This document shows, piece after piece, positions 10,960 to 23,619 of a stretch of DNA of 64,000 nucleotides. A program made the translations under genes and the position numbers. This DNA is from Neodiprion pinetum (lineage: Eukaryota; Arthropoda; Insecta; Hymenoptera; Diprionidae). Below the pieces are notes generated by a model. The model made no database searches. It was not told the origin of the DNA and saw nothing but the letters and a program-made list of their open reading frames with translations. The stretch lies in contig NC_060234.1 in the NCBI RefSeq assembly GCF_021155775.2, positions 18,252,526-18,316,525 on the forward strand. The letters run 5' to 3'. Every line of letters starts with the position of its first letter. Positions within the stretch are counted from its first letter, which is position 1.

Positions 10960-13900
10960 TCTTGTGACATAAGACCGTTCTTTTAATGTTCACATTTCAC
11001 GGATAAGAGTCTGGAATTTTGAAATGGCATAAAATATTTTAATACATTTGTCAAAATATGTAAGCAGTTTCCTGCATAGGCTACAGACAGAATACTGTGT
11101 AACAGAATAATCACATGAATTTTTAATATTTGTTGATCAATCATCCGAGGTTTAGTGTATTCGTGACTTAAACTTTTCTTTGCTATCTTTGGCAACGCAA
11201 CTATGTACGTAATTCTCAAATCAATTTTCAGTACAAAAAAAATTGAAACGAAATGATTTGCACAATTTAATCGTAATCAAGTATCAATTTCTACTTTTCT
11301 TCATGTAATTACCTTTATTATATTTATAAAAAAATTTAAAAAAGAATTTATAATTTTTAAATAAAGTGCAAGCGCAAAAAGAAAGAGGAGGTAATTTTAC
11401 ATAAAAAAGATCTTCGATTTTTTTTTGATATCGTCAAAACTGTGGGCGCTAGAATTTTTTTAAATCAACGGTTAAGTCCTGCCTTAAGAATTGACGACGC
11501 GCGCGCGCACATTCTGCCTAACTTGCCGTAACTTTTTCGATCTAATCAAACTTAAAAACATAAGAAGTATATTGGAAATGAATATAAAAACTTGTTCAAA
11601 AACCTGAAATAAATAGTAAGAAGCCGATTTTTCATTTATTTATCAATACATGAAGTAACGTGTTGTGAACTTTCCCGCTTTTTCAACATAAATTGTTTTT
11701 ATTTAATCAATTTCTACAGAAAAATTCTGCGATTGGTGGATTTTGCTCTTGAAACAGTATCCTTGAAGGTATATGGGATGACAAATGATAATTCAATTTA
11801 TTGAAAAGAATGTAGGTCTTTGAAAATTTCTTGAAAAATTTGTTCTTCTTTTTTAACGTCCAATTTCAAGTGACGATTGCATTTTTTCAGACTACTAACC
11901 AAGATTCGGGTAGTATAAATTTTGAAGTTTGAAATGTTTCCTTTTCAACTGTATAAACGGTTTTCTAAGAAGAAATCAATAAATAGATTTGTTTACAAAA
12001 AAAGGAAGAAGGATAATTCTAGAATTTGAAGAGGCAGAAAAACGGTACAAACAAACACCTATAGCTTTTAAAATGAACATCTTATCAAATTTTTATTTTA
12101 TGCAGGCAATTGGCACTTTCTCTATAAGAATCGAATTGAAAAAGGTATTGGCCAAAAACTGTAATTTCAAAACTAAATTGTTTACATTTGCCGGAGACAA
12201 TAATACGGTGGTAAACTGTTTCAGGTAGATTCTTTACAATTAGATACAAAAGAAGTTTGTTCATCTCGCAAACCATGTCATTTTTTTTCTTTACAACATT
12301 ACGCGCCTCTATCGGATTTATCGCGCACTACTCATTTCTGGCCTCACTAAGCGGCTTGTTAGTCATTTTACGATATGGGTCACCTTTTTTCTGTTCTACT
12401 TTATGGCTAGCACTATTAAGGACAAGCCAAAGAAAGGATAGGTTGAGTGGCCTATGTAACCGAGCAAATTGGTGACCTCACCACGCGCATGCGCAGAGTT
12501 CTTTATCAATAGGTTTTCATGTAGGATTGTCAAAAGTATTATTTAAAAACTCGATTTTGTTATGACTGGGGTATAAAAAAGTGAATGTCATTGGTTTTCG
12601 TCAATACTGACCTCGTAATTGATTAATGCAAAATAAATGCAACTTCTGTATACAGTTCGGATTTTACATAGGGATTAAGACTAATCGTACCCAATTTATT
12701 TTGATGTACTCTCTGTCAACACAGAACATTTTCATAGACGAAAGCTAAAAAAATGAGTTTTCTCAATTGTTGAGTATTGGGTTCGAAAATTGATTTCATT
12801 ATTATTTTGTCTGTAACGATTTCCACATGAATGACGTAAATTTTACGCTATTTTGTACGAACTGAAAGATATAGGGGAAAAATGCGGATTTTGCATCAGA
12901 ATGTACAGAATTTAACACGTAATCGTATAAAATTCTTAACAAGATATATTAAATTTTTCCTTGAAAATACCTGCAGATTCAACGAACTTCGTTAACAAAT
13001 GCTTGGTCAACCTCATCCTGATTCACTAACTTTATATTTTCACTATTTATCCAGTGCAGAATCTTCAACACAGGTTTAAAAAAAAAAAAGAAACAGAGAC
13101 TGTATCCTCTGCCCTCGAGCAAAACTGAAAATGATTTGGAGCTTTAAATAGTAAGATACTATGCCTGTATCTGCCAGTGTGAATTATTCTTGGTGGGGGA
13201 ACTCATCATAAAAACCACTGATACATTCCTTTTGACAAAGTGCTTGCGTTTCTTTAATGAAGAAGGAAAATATGATATCATTGGCATCCGGCCGTAGTTA
13301 CGTGCACGCGCAGATACTTTTTATTCTCTTTCTCTGTAACTAATTCAACTATTGCGGTCGCTATATTATTGTGAATATTTCCTCCTTTTCGTTTAATCGG
13401 TTGTTTTTTTCCGTCATAAATGAAATGTAAACACATCGATTAAACGCGGGAAATGTACGCGTGCGTCGAGGTTTTATTGTTCTCTTTAGTCTTAATTCTA
13501 ACAGTTCTTAACATCCTAAACAATTTTTTTTCTGTACAAATTTCCTAGTCTGACACGTCCTGACAATAAAGTCACTTTTTGTCGTTTTAATCCAATTTCA
13601 CTGAAACCCTTACAAGTATATCTAATTACACTGAATTCAATCGTTCAAATGACGTAAAGTAAATGATTTGCCTGTAGAATAAAAAAATCTCAGTCATCTA
13701 TTCACTAATGCGTCATTACGAAACGTTCTGCACGCTATTGTCATTCAGCTGAACCAAATGTTTTTTTTTTAAATTTTCGATCGATTTTCCGAACTTTCTT
13801 AGTGACCAAATAAGTGCAATCATAAACAATGTCATTTCCCAAAGTTTCATATAAGTCACCGCTCACAGAAGAAAACTGTATGAAAAACCATTGGCTGAAT

Positions 13901-14186
13901 TTGTGGCTAAAACATGAAGACTTGACAATCCTGTTAAGGGTGTCGATTCAGACTATAGTGTCAATTTCTTGGTGTTGTTTTGAATTCGAAGTTCAAATTT
14001 GGGTCACGTTTTCCGCTCAATGTCAAAAAAAAAAATATAGCAATGTAGCCCATTATACTTGCCTCGCGTTACAATTAGCCAGAAGAAATTTGTTTTCAAT
14101 GCTTGGTGAAAGCCATGACACAGATATCATGTTTCGCTTTCAATCCAAGCTCAAGACAAGCAATATTTGGCTATAGTAGGGTTGTG

Positions 14187-14500
14187 CGATGAATCGATTG
14201 ATCGTGGATTAAGATCACTTGTTGTTCCAACTAATGGATTATGAAAAAAAAATTAATTAAGCACAGTAATTGATTAATCGTAAGAAGAATTAATCGATTT
14301 TTTCGCTTAATTGATTAAACGGAAATCAATTATTTTGGAAAAGCATTAATTGTAAGGGTAGACTAATCATAGCTCCCAATTTATCGAAAAAAGATTAAAA
14401 GAAAATATTATTCATAAAAGTTTCAGATTAATCGTAAGAAACAGGTAATAAACATTACTGATCGATCGATTAATAGAAAAACCGATTACACGTTTAATTA
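14187..14500. other. Cluster of GATTAATCG-like words
   Basis: About 300 bp with an unusual density of ATTAATCG, CGATTAAT, AATCGATT, TAATTGATTAA and related words on both strands. TAAT is the core of homeodomain sites, so this may be an intronic enhancer. It may equally be a cryptically simple repeat. No coding sequence is evident. Confidence 0.4.
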
Positions 14501-15263
14501 AGTAAACAAACTATAGGCGCTTTTGGGGCCCTTTTACTTGGTTCGGTGTGAGATTCCGAAGAAAGTCGCACTTTCCTACTTCTCCGCAACACTTTGAGGG
14601 ATTGTTATTGCGGGAATGCAAGGAGGAAATGCTTTTCAGATTTAACGCACCATGTTTACTACTTAAATTATGTGGGAGAATTCTAGTAATTATCATTGTG
14701 TGACGCCTATAGGTGAAGTGAGTTTTCCTACACTGCTAACTAATTACTGAAGTGGGTTTTCCAAGAATTGGACGACATTGTATTGAAGACAGATAAGCTT
14801 TCAAAAATGAAGATTCACATTCAATCAAATGATATATTTTTTCTTGCGAGTAAATTTATTCTACTGTTACGTCTGGCCTACTTTCTGACCACTTATTACT
14901 AACCTGCCAATTTTCTCAAATTATTTTTCTTAACCATTTTGCCTCCTACTTGTCTTTTTAAGATTAGCTACATTTGCTCCCCACTACTCTGAATTCCTAC
15001 ACTTTGTCTCAAGCTTACTTTTATTTCGACTTTTTTAAACTAGGTATACTTCTAGTCTATTCTTCAACAAGTCAACTTACAATTCATTAGTATTCCATAC
15101 TGCGTAAAGAATGTCAATCCCAGATATCAACAAGCCGAATACTTCTAAATCATTCTCCAAATATCAATTCCAACATTTATAATAATAAACAGAAATCCAT
15201 TTCGTACGAGCGAACGCGTTCATACTCCATATTCTTTACTGTTATACATTAAACTATTTATAC

Positions 15264-16660
15264 GGGCTATTCCGCGTCAACCGGATCAGTCATCTCTCAG
15301 ATATTTTTTTAATTTGGCATGTGGATTGTGTGGGACGAGTTAGATTTTTGTGCCAAAGCGCGAATCTCATAATGCAAAATTCGATTTTTTATTAACAATA
15401 ACAAATTAGACTCCCATTTTTTTCAAAAATTCATAACTTCGGCAAAAAATTAGATACAATATATTTTTTTTTTTTCAAATTACGCGGAAAGCTCCATAGA
15501 ATTTAAAAAAAAATACGAAATGGTAAAAACAAGTTGTTATCAATTGTTTATTTAACAATTAATTTTTCAAAGATTTTCAAAACAGTGACTGACACGATCA
15601 AAAAATTTTTTTAAAATTCTGACATGTTCCTTGAACTGTACTACAACCTGTGAATTAATTCCAGAGGGGTGTTTTTCTTCGTTTTCGAGTAAAAAATCAT
15701 TAAAGGTGTCGATGCGCATGAAATTGCGGCCCGCCGAGTCTCTACGTAATGGCGGGCGGCCGGTTGCCGTCCACCGCTACACCGCGGTGGCGTCGCAGCG
15801 TTATTTTAGAGTCATTTTCACGATGTAGGACATGATTGAAGAATCTGAAAAAAATACTGTACCTTCACAAGGCCTGCTCAAAGCGATAAGTGAAGTTTCA
15901 AGAATGTGTTTTTATTTTAAAATAAGTAGCAAGTTATGTAATTATTATCATTTATGTGCACTCTCATGGTGTGTAACCGTTATTTTGAATCTCTGTAATA
16001 AAAAAACGGTGAAAAACACATTCCTGAAACTTCACTTATCGCTTTGAGCAGGCCTTGTGAAGGTACAGTATTTTTTTCAGATTCTTCAATCATGTCCTAC
16101 ATCGTGAAAATGACTCTAAAATAACGCTGCGACGCCACCGCGGTGTAGCGGTGGACGGCAACCGGCCGCCCGCCATGACGTAGAGACTCGGCGGGCCGCA
16201 ATTTCATGCGCATCGACACCTTTAATGATTTTTTACTCGAAAACGAAGAAAAACACCCCTCTGGAATTAATTCACAGGTTGTAGTACAGTTCAAGGAACA
16301 TGTCAGAATTTTAAAAAAATTTTTTGATCGTGTCAGTCACTGTTTTGAAAATCTTTGAAAAATTAATTGTTAAATAAACAATTGATAACAACTTGTTTTT
16401 ACCATTTCGTATTTTTTTTTAAATTCTATGGAGCTTTCCGCGTAATTTGAAAAAAAAAAATATATTGTATCTAATTTTTTGCCGAAGTTATGAATTTTTG
16501 AAAAAAATGGGAGTCTAATTTGTTATTGTTAATAAAAAATCGAATTTTGCATTATGAGATTCGCGCTTTGGCACAAAAATCTAACTCGTCCCACACAATC
16601 CACATGCCAAATTAAAAAAATATCTGAGAGATGACTGATCCGGTTGACGCGGAATAGCCC
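15264..16660. mobile_element. Near-perfect long fold-back element with 4-bp target duplication
   Basis: Arms 15264-15913 and 16011-16660 are inverted copies starting GGGCTATTCCGCGTCAAC, around a 97-bp spacer. ATAC flanks both ends (15260-15263 and 16661-16664), a 4-bp target duplication. I saw only a few differences between the arms, for example one A/C change in the GC-rich block, so it is young or kept uniform. A short mirrored ORF at 15631-15828 (+) and 16097-16294 (-) merely reflects the palindrome and has no recognised relative. A 4-bp duplication fits several cut-and-paste superfamilies; I cannot choose. Confidence 0.85.
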
Positions 16661-16664
16661 ATAC

Positions 16665-18730
16665 TGTAACGTGGCATATTTGATGCCCGTTACAAGGGGC
16701 TCCTTGAACCCTGGGTGGAACCAATATTTAGGAATTTCCGAAATTGAGTCGCGAAGTCTTTGCAAAGGAGCGCCAGGACTAGAGTCACGCATCCGAAATT
16801 ACCAGAGGGGACATTTTAGCGAATAGCGTAAGATATTTCAGGTTTTTGTTTTTTTTTTGTTTTTCGAGTTACAACGGCATCAGGCAGGAAGTCGGCACCG
16901 AATTCGAGGAAATTGCGGAGTGGCGGACTAGCGACAATTGCGCAGGAAGGATGTCGAGGCTGCGGAGGGGGAGACAACGCAGATCCCCGCATCGCGGGAA
17001 TCCAAGGTGGACGCGATTCCCGCTGGCGGCCGGCGCGCCGCAGCCTCTCCCCCTTCGCCCCGCCTAAAATTGACTAGCGAACTTGCGACGTACCGACTAG
17101 CGACGAGGGAGCACCACGCTCACCACCAAGACGCCCTGGAGCTGCGCGGAGGACGAGATTGTGATTTAGCGTTAAGTTCTGCGTCGCGATGCTACTAAAG
17201 GTGCGCGTCGAGTTGCGCAGTCGACGAAATCGATGACGGGTCGATTATTGCGTATTCTTGTGGGTATGACGTCACGTATAGGGTGACGTATCGAGATCCG
17301 TGTTGCGGCAGATCGTAGGTTTTTGAAACCACTAGTTCTGGCGATCGTGATAAGTAGTCACGTTTTGGGGAGTTTCGCGAAGTAATGGAGTCGCCCAAAA
17401 ATCGCGAGGGGAATGGAAAAGGGGTTGCAAGGATGTAGAAGGTAAGCGCTGCTTCTATCCCCGTGATTGAATTTCGAGCATAATTAGGAAAAGGCTTGCC
17501 GGGTAACGGATAGCCGTTTTGGATTTGCGTTGTAGAAAAGTAGTCGAAATTCTTTTGCCGATTCTTTTGCTTGATGACCGTAGCCTGAGTACGCGTGTTA
17601 AAGTAGAGTAAATTTTGAGTTCTTGAGAAAGTTGTGTAGAGTCACGGGTTTTAGTTGAGTCCCTCTCGTTTTTGAAATTAAGTACAGCCAAATTCCGCTG
17701 TACCGGGTCGAGTCGCGTTATCGGTTTTTTCAGTGTCACCTCTCGAGTAGGTCGTGAAGTGCCGAATTGGAGTGCTCGGATTAGTGAATAACGTTTTCGA
17801 GGATTTTGAGAAGGTTTGATTTCGGATGCGATAGTAAATAGTTGAGGTTACGTTTAGTTGCGCCTGCGCTTAGTTCCGTACCCGTTTAGTTAAGATGATG
17901 TTAATTGAGCTGTGTTACCTTAAGATTGTGTTTAGTTGAGGTTACATTTAGTGGCGCTTGCGCTTAGTTAAGTTGCCGTTTATTTAAGATAGTGTTTAGC
18001 CGAGTTGAGGTGATGTATAGTCGAAATTGCCGTTGTGTTGAGCAGCGGTTGAGACGAAAAATTCGAATATTGAGTTTTGGTTGCGTCCGAAGTATAGTGG
18101 CGTTTGCGGATTTGTTTAGTTGAAATAAGTAGGAAATAAGCTTTAGGTTAAGTTATGTTGTCACGTTTAGATTTAGGGCAGCTCGCGGTAGCGTCGAAGC
18201 TCCGAGTCGGGTGAGATCTCGGGTGAGATTGAGGACGCCGTCTGTTCGGTAGCCCGACGGCGCACCGTCGAGAAAGTAGTTTTAGTTTCGGTTTCGAGCA
18301 ACTGTCACTATGGAGAAGAAATTGCGAATTTGCAAATTGAGAATAGCGTATGGAGATCTTGTGATTGTTGGGTGACATTTTAGTTGGGGAGCCGCGAGCT
18401 CAGTAGAGTAAGGAATAGTGTAGGTTATGTGTAATTTTCTGTTTAATTTTAGAAGCGCGACGAGCGACTTTTGGATTATTGAAGTGAAAACTTCTTTAGC
18501 GGCGCTTGGCACTTTTTTAGATGGGTACAAAATGTTAAACTCGCGTCCACGGTTCGGGTCAGATCCGTAGCGCGTCAGATCCGTAGCCAGATCGAAAAAG
18601 CGTGAGACGGATGGAGAGGGGTAATACCCCCCTCCCTTCCTGCCGTACGGCGAAAATGTATGCCTGCTACGTCTGTCTTGTTTAAGTGGCGCTGGGCGTC
18701 TGCGCGCGTGTATTTGTACTACAACCTGCT
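16665..18730. other. GC-richer 2-kb block, possible LTR or promoter region
   Basis: It begins immediately after the fold-back's target duplication with an imperfect hairpin, TGTAACG...CGTTACA (16665-16694), as seen at the start of some gypsy-type LTRs. It continues through CpG-rich sequence to about 18723 (TACTACA). Within it, GTCAGATCCGTAG occurs twice near 18558-18586, and a 93-bp unit is duplicated at 17842. I could not find a matching second LTR or a target duplication, so a CpG-rich promoter for something downstream is equally possible. Confidence 0.3.
17842..18027. repeat. Tandem duplication, about 93-bp unit
   Basis: GTTGAGGTTACGTTTAGT at 17842 recurs as GTTGAGGTTACATTTAGT at 17935, and both are followed by TGCGCTTAGTT, TTTAAGAT-like and GTGTTTAG words in the same order. 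Two diverged tandem copies lie inside the GC-richer block. Confidence 0.55.
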
Positions 18731-18811
18731 ACGCGAATCCACAGATGGTGACTGCTGATGTGCCAATCGTTTGTATACTTGTGAAATTCGTGTATATAAA
18801 GTGCTTAAAAG

Positions 18812-18876
18812 ATGGAAATGGAAGAAAGTGAATTTATTAACGAAAAAAGGGACGAAGAAATAGCGAAAGAAAATAA
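18812..18876 (+). CDS. Candidate short acidic first coding exon (unrecognised)
   Basis: A TATATAAA-like box at about 18792 is followed by ATG at 18812 and 21 codons of acidic, charged sequence (MEMEESEFINEKRDEE...) ending at a consensus donor, AATAA|GTGAGT. A possible second exon follows at about 20255-20448. It begins at a good acceptor (CGTTTTTCAG), is lysine and glutamate rich, and is trailed by AATAAA at about 20451. Using the CAG acceptor the joint stops after a few codons; an AAG 5 bases later would open about 60 codons. The fold-back at 18913-19928 would lie in the intron. I recognise no family, and chance is a serious alternative. Confidence 0.18.
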
Positions 18877-18912
18877 GTGAGTACTTTATAAAAATATACA
18901 TATGTTCCTACT

Positions 18913-19928
18913 AGGGTGTTTCAAAAAAAGACGGAATTTTTTTTTTTCGTATGGTGTCCAAAAATTGATAGTATACCTGAAAACAAAAATTTTGGCGCCA
19001 ATATGAGCTCTTAATATCAATAGTAAGGTTTGCCTGTATCCACTTCTTTATTTTCCATTTAAATAACACGGGAAAATTTATTTTTTATATTTGCATTTTT
19101 ATTACTTTGGAACGGTTCATCGTAACAACAATCTGAAAAAAGGCATTTGTAGGAAATTTCACGCTCTACAAAAAACGTCTGAAGATCAAAGTTCCTCAGA
19201 TCAACCGTTTCAAAGATATCAGTGATCAAAAATAACACTAATCAAAAATTTCAAATATTTTCCAATAAAACTACAAAAAAATATCATATGCCATATTTAT
19301 ATTATTTTTTACGTAAAATTACTTTGATTCTGTTAACCTGAGCCTGTAAACTTTTTTCTTTGCTAATTAATTCAATACTTAACTCACAAAAAGCACAAAT
19401 ACATAAATATAAAGGTTAAAAATATCTCATAAATGACTTTTGTGCTTTTTGTGAGTTAAGTATTGAATTAATTAGCAAAGAAAAAAGTTTACAGGCTCAG
19501 GTTAACAGAATTAAAGTAATTTTACGTAAAAAATAATATAAATATGGCATATGATATTTTTTTGTAGTTTTATTGGAAAATATTTGAAATTTTTGATTAG
19601 TGTTATTTTTGATCACTGATATCTTTGAAACGGTTGATCTGAGGAACTTTGATCTTCAGACGTTTTTTGTAGAGCATGAAATTTCCTACAAATGCCTTTT
19701 TTCAGATTGTTGTTACGATGAACCGTTCCAGAGTAATAAAAATGCAAAAATAAAAAATGTTTTCCCGTGTTATCTAAATGGAAAATAAAGAAATGGATAG
19801 AGGCAAACCTTACTATTGATATTAAGAGCTCATATTGGTGCCAAAATTTTTGTCTTCAGGTATACTATCAGTTTTTGGATACCATAAGAAAAAAAAAAAA
19901 AAAATTCGTCTTTTTTTGAAACACCTTA
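18913..19928. mobile_element. Fold-back element, about 1 kb
   Basis: Arms of about 490 bp start GGGTGTTTCAAAAAAAGACG and are mirrored by GTCTTTTTTTGAAACACC at the right end. The spacer is only about 40 bp (19400-19437). Arms are very similar, with a few substitutions (GGCGCCAATATGAGC against GCTCATATTGGTGCC). TA or TACTA-like sequence borders both ends, so the exact terminus and target duplication are ambiguous. No coding sequence. Confidence 0.8.
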
Positions 19929-21216
19929 GTACCTACACATTATAGATGTAATATTTGTAATATGTTGATACTTTATAGCGTTAACCTATATATATGCGCG
20001 ACAAATTTTAGCGACATATTTGAGGGAAATCGTTTCTTTTTTAATAATACATTAAAGCAATGCGCGCCTGACTCATTGGTTCTTGATATTAGGAGTATCA
20101 ATTGTGATATTGACCACATTGGCTTATCCAGTGCTTTGCTAGTCGAGTGTGAAAACGTGTATTACGTATAAAATCAAAAAATACGATACCAAACAAATAA
20201 TTTCAAGTGAAAATAAATGAAATAAAATAATAATAAATAATATTCGTTTTTCAGAAAAGCAAAAGAAAAAAAGGAATAAAAATCGGAAATATCAATTTGC
20301 ATGGCGTCAGCGTAGAAAAAATTAAAAAAAAAAAAGATTCGAAGGAAGAAAAAGGAGAAGAAAAAGGAGAAGAAAAAAGAAAAAGACATCGTGAAAATCA
20401 AAGGGCATATTATTTATGTAATATAAATTGTCATGTTTGTCTACGATAGCGCAATAAATGAATATTGTATTTTACCACATGAATGATAGTACTTTTATAC
20501 TGATAAATAAAACAATTCGTGCGAAATTATTCCTTAACCATTCCAACATATTCAAAAATGCACAACGTTGATGTTTAAGTTTTCACTTCTGCCGGCACTC
20601 CCGGAGTGCAACCCGTCCTTTTTTTTTTTTGTTTTTGTATCACCGCTATTGTGAAATATAAGATTTTATTTTACTTCGTTTGTTAAGTAGCGTGTGGTTT
20701 TCGAGTGTCTCTCTCTCTCTCCAAAAATTACCCCTCCCCTCTCCGCGGTACTGAGCTACCGAGCATATTGCCGAGGTATAGCGCATTAACGATTTCGAGG
20801 CGTGTTGATCACGCCAGGCGCCCAACAAAACTTCACGACATTGTTTTAGATCCAGGGTACATCGTGGACGCCAAATTATTGTGCACGCGGTATGTTCTCG
20901 GTCATTTTCTCCGAGTGGTCGAGGAGCGGGAAAAATCCACGTCACAATACATACTGTACATCCTCATCAAAATCAATTTTTTTCCCTTCCGTCATTCCTC
21001 GCGCAGTGAATTTAGTAACACGTCATCACGCTCAACGATGAGCTCGAACCTGAAAGTGTATATGGGAATCACGGAGCCAATCATGTTTGGATGGGAAGAG
21101 ATGGCTTTTGAACAACTCTACAAACTGTGTATCTATATCTGCATTACCCTAGCAGGACAGCGCAGCTAGTGGACAAACGAGGAACACAGTTCAGTCATTC
21201 TAACAATGACAATCCC

Positions 21217-21262
21217 CACCACTTAAAAATAACCGAGTTTATAGACCTGTATGTAAGACCGT
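21217..21262. repeat. End fragment of the CACGGTC MITE family
   Basis: CCCCACCACTT, GAGTTTATAGACC and CTGTATGTAAGACCGTG match in order the right terminus of the element at 2970-3358. I did not find a convincing left partner, so it is annotated as a single end. Confidence 0.45.
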
Positions 21263-21389
21263 GATGCGAGTTGATACTTCGGGTGCATACTGCTGAATTA
21301 CTTCTTCCGATAGCCGCTCATTAGAAGTAGACATCTATCCAACAAAAATTAGTTGAAAAATATTGAGAATTACCGAAGTCATTAATCGT

Positions 21390-22200
21390 CAGGTTTGTTC
21401 CAAAAATGCGAATGACCAAACAGTCGACGCGACGAAATCCCGAAAGTCAAACCACCAACCGTTAAAAACGTAGAAAGACCATAAATGCGAAAAGATTACT
21501 TGTAGGAAAATACAAATTGAGAACGTAAAAGTGTATAAATAAATTTATACCGGCATTTTTGTTTAAAAATAAGTATTGCCACGATTACGAAGGCTAAAAT
21601 ATTGAATTGCAAAAATACCGAGGAGTCATAAAGTCGATTTTTCAAATGTCAGACTGGCGCCTCTGTCGAAAATCTATGAATCCAAATTTATCAATAACGA
21701 CTGACCAAAGACTCGAAAGGTCAAAATCCCGAAACCAGCTAAAGACAGAATGACTAGACTGCCGAAAGGTTGGATGATGTCAGAAACACATCTATTCTCT
21801 GCAACGTTACACATATCCCATGGCCGGTGTCTAGTGCTATCTAGCATAAGTCTACATAACTATCACAACTGTATTGCGGCCTCTCGGCTTTCTGGCCCTT
21901 CTGCATTTTGCAGATCGTAATTTTGCTCCTTCTGAACTTTGATTTCGGACACTCATGTTTCTGTATCTCCACATTGTGTGATTTGGTCATTCGGAATATC
22001 GATTGTTCTGAAAATACTTTTTCTGATAAGTGAGCGTTCGGTCAAATGAACTTTCGAGTAAGCAGTTATTCTACTGGGTGATTTATCGAAAATCTCAACT
22101 TCAGTAAGCTGATTATTCGTTGTTTTAAACTTCGTATCTGTAAAATGTTTGATTTTCAACTAGTCGACTTTTTGGTTTTTCAGGATTTTGACTCCGTCCC
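21390..22200 (+). mobile_element. Cryptically simple dispersed element, copy A
   Basis: About 0.8 kb built of recurring words such as GAAAGGTCAAAATCCCGAAA, GACCAAA and AAAGTCGA. Its first half matches the reverse complement of about 44820-45230, and its last half the reverse complement of about 42440-42880. Shared anchors are TCAACTAGTCGACTTTTTGG and GGGTGATTTATCGAAAATC. Copy B is the same element in the other orientation with a fold-back inserted. No coding sequence is visible. The repeated-word structure is itself unusual. Confidence 0.55.
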
Positions 22201-23374
22201 TTAGCCTCAAAGATCGTAGAATTAGTATTGATCAACAAGTGTTTCCCCGAAGCAATTGAGGTGTCAATATAATTCGAAATTATTTTATAATCTCCGAAAT
22301 TACATTGAAATTGGCGTTACTGAAATAAAATTCTGCATTGGTAATCAGCAAGGTAACCATTGGTACTTATGAGAAATCATTGAGGATTACAAGAACCTCT
22401 TTGTAATCCTAAGAAATCATGTAATAACTTAGAAATCATGACAAATCACGTAGTAAAAGTTAAATTTATTCAAGTAGTCTCTCGTAATCACTTTATGAAA
22501 TGGAAGTAATGACGAAATTCGTAACATGGCGTCAATTTCTGCTCCGGTGAAACACCCCTTGCTATTGATATTTGTATTAGGATAGTTCTTGCAGTACATC
22601 TCATTGTCAGATATGGCAGTAACGTGCTTGGGTAGTGCGTAACTATAGCATAGAAAGTAACGAAGTCAAATACATGACATTTCCTGACATTGTCAATCGA
22701 AAGGTGTTTTACATAGTTAGCAACGTCTGTTTTTCAAACAAGTCGAATGATCATAGTTTGTATTCTGTACGACATATTTGTAGACTTTTGTAACAAAAAT
22801 TCATAAACATGACGGTAAACGTACATGAAGCAGAAAAAAATAAGAAGGAAGAAAGTTCAAGAACTGTTCTTGTCAAATTCGATTGCTATCGTTCATCACC
22901 TACGAGCGGCATGTAGTTAGAGGAACTGTCTAACCTAACAAAACACAGAATAGACTGATGAAAACATGTCTGGACAGAAAGGACTTTCAACCCCGAGCAG
23001 AAAATCAGTAAACAATTCAATCCTGCGCGGCTGCGTGCCTATGAAACCATTATTATCTACTGCGAATAACTTTTTAGGATCACAATTTCTGCTTCAAGCT
23101 ATTATAAGGTACATTTACGAATAAACCACAACGCTCACACGCTCTAATAATAAAGTTTGCTGATTTGCTATACTCTGAGTTTTCCTAGTCGCGGAACTAT
23201 CCGTGCGCCTGATTCAAGCGATCAAAGTTACAGCTCATATTCAGGTATATTGCGTCCAGGAAAACTCACGGTATATTGCTGGCAATGGACATTGATCGCC
23301 GTTCTTTTTATCTACTTTATAGTCTATCCTTTCACGCTTTACAAGACATTCGTGATAAGTATTTTTTCTTACAA

Positions 23375-23425
23375 TGTATCGATCACGGTCTTACATGTAG
23401 GTCTGGAAACTCCAGTGGAAGAGGT
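23375..23425 (-). repeat. End fragment of the CACGGTC MITE family, inverted
   Basis: CACGGTCTTACATGTAGGTC followed by TGGAAACTCCAGTGG is the reverse complement of the right end seen at 3324-3358. A weak partner (TTGTAAGACCGTGG) occurs near 27025-27040, which would place the Penelope copy inside this element; that reading is speculative. Confidence 0.4.
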
Positions 23426-23619
23426 AGGTCATTTATTGAAGACACGTTGGTAGTTCACTGGTCGCCACTAGGTTCGTTGCGATCATTATACTTTCGGCGG
23501 CGCGGTCAGGCATGGGCGGGGGGTTTAGACAAAGACAGCGTTAGTCGGCCACGCATCTATCTCTCTGTCTTTGTTCTACCTTCACGTTTGAAACCTTCAC
23601 GTTAATGGTTGGCATCAAA

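Noticed and set aside
13829..14176. 115-codon plus-strand open frame
   Set aside because: Composition and content look random, with no motif, splice context or homologous feel.
15631..16294. Two nearly identical 65-codon open frames on opposite strands
   Set aside because: They are the mirrored halves of the 15.26-16.66 kb palindrome and match no protein I know.
16665..18723. Calling the GC-rich block a definite solo LTR
   Set aside because: The start looks LTR-like, but no target duplication, second LTR or primer-binding site could be found.
20705..21169. 154-codon plus-strand open frame
   Set aside because: It contains no recognisable domain, starts in a CT-rich simple tract and lies in a repeat-rich intron. 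Length alone is not convincing.
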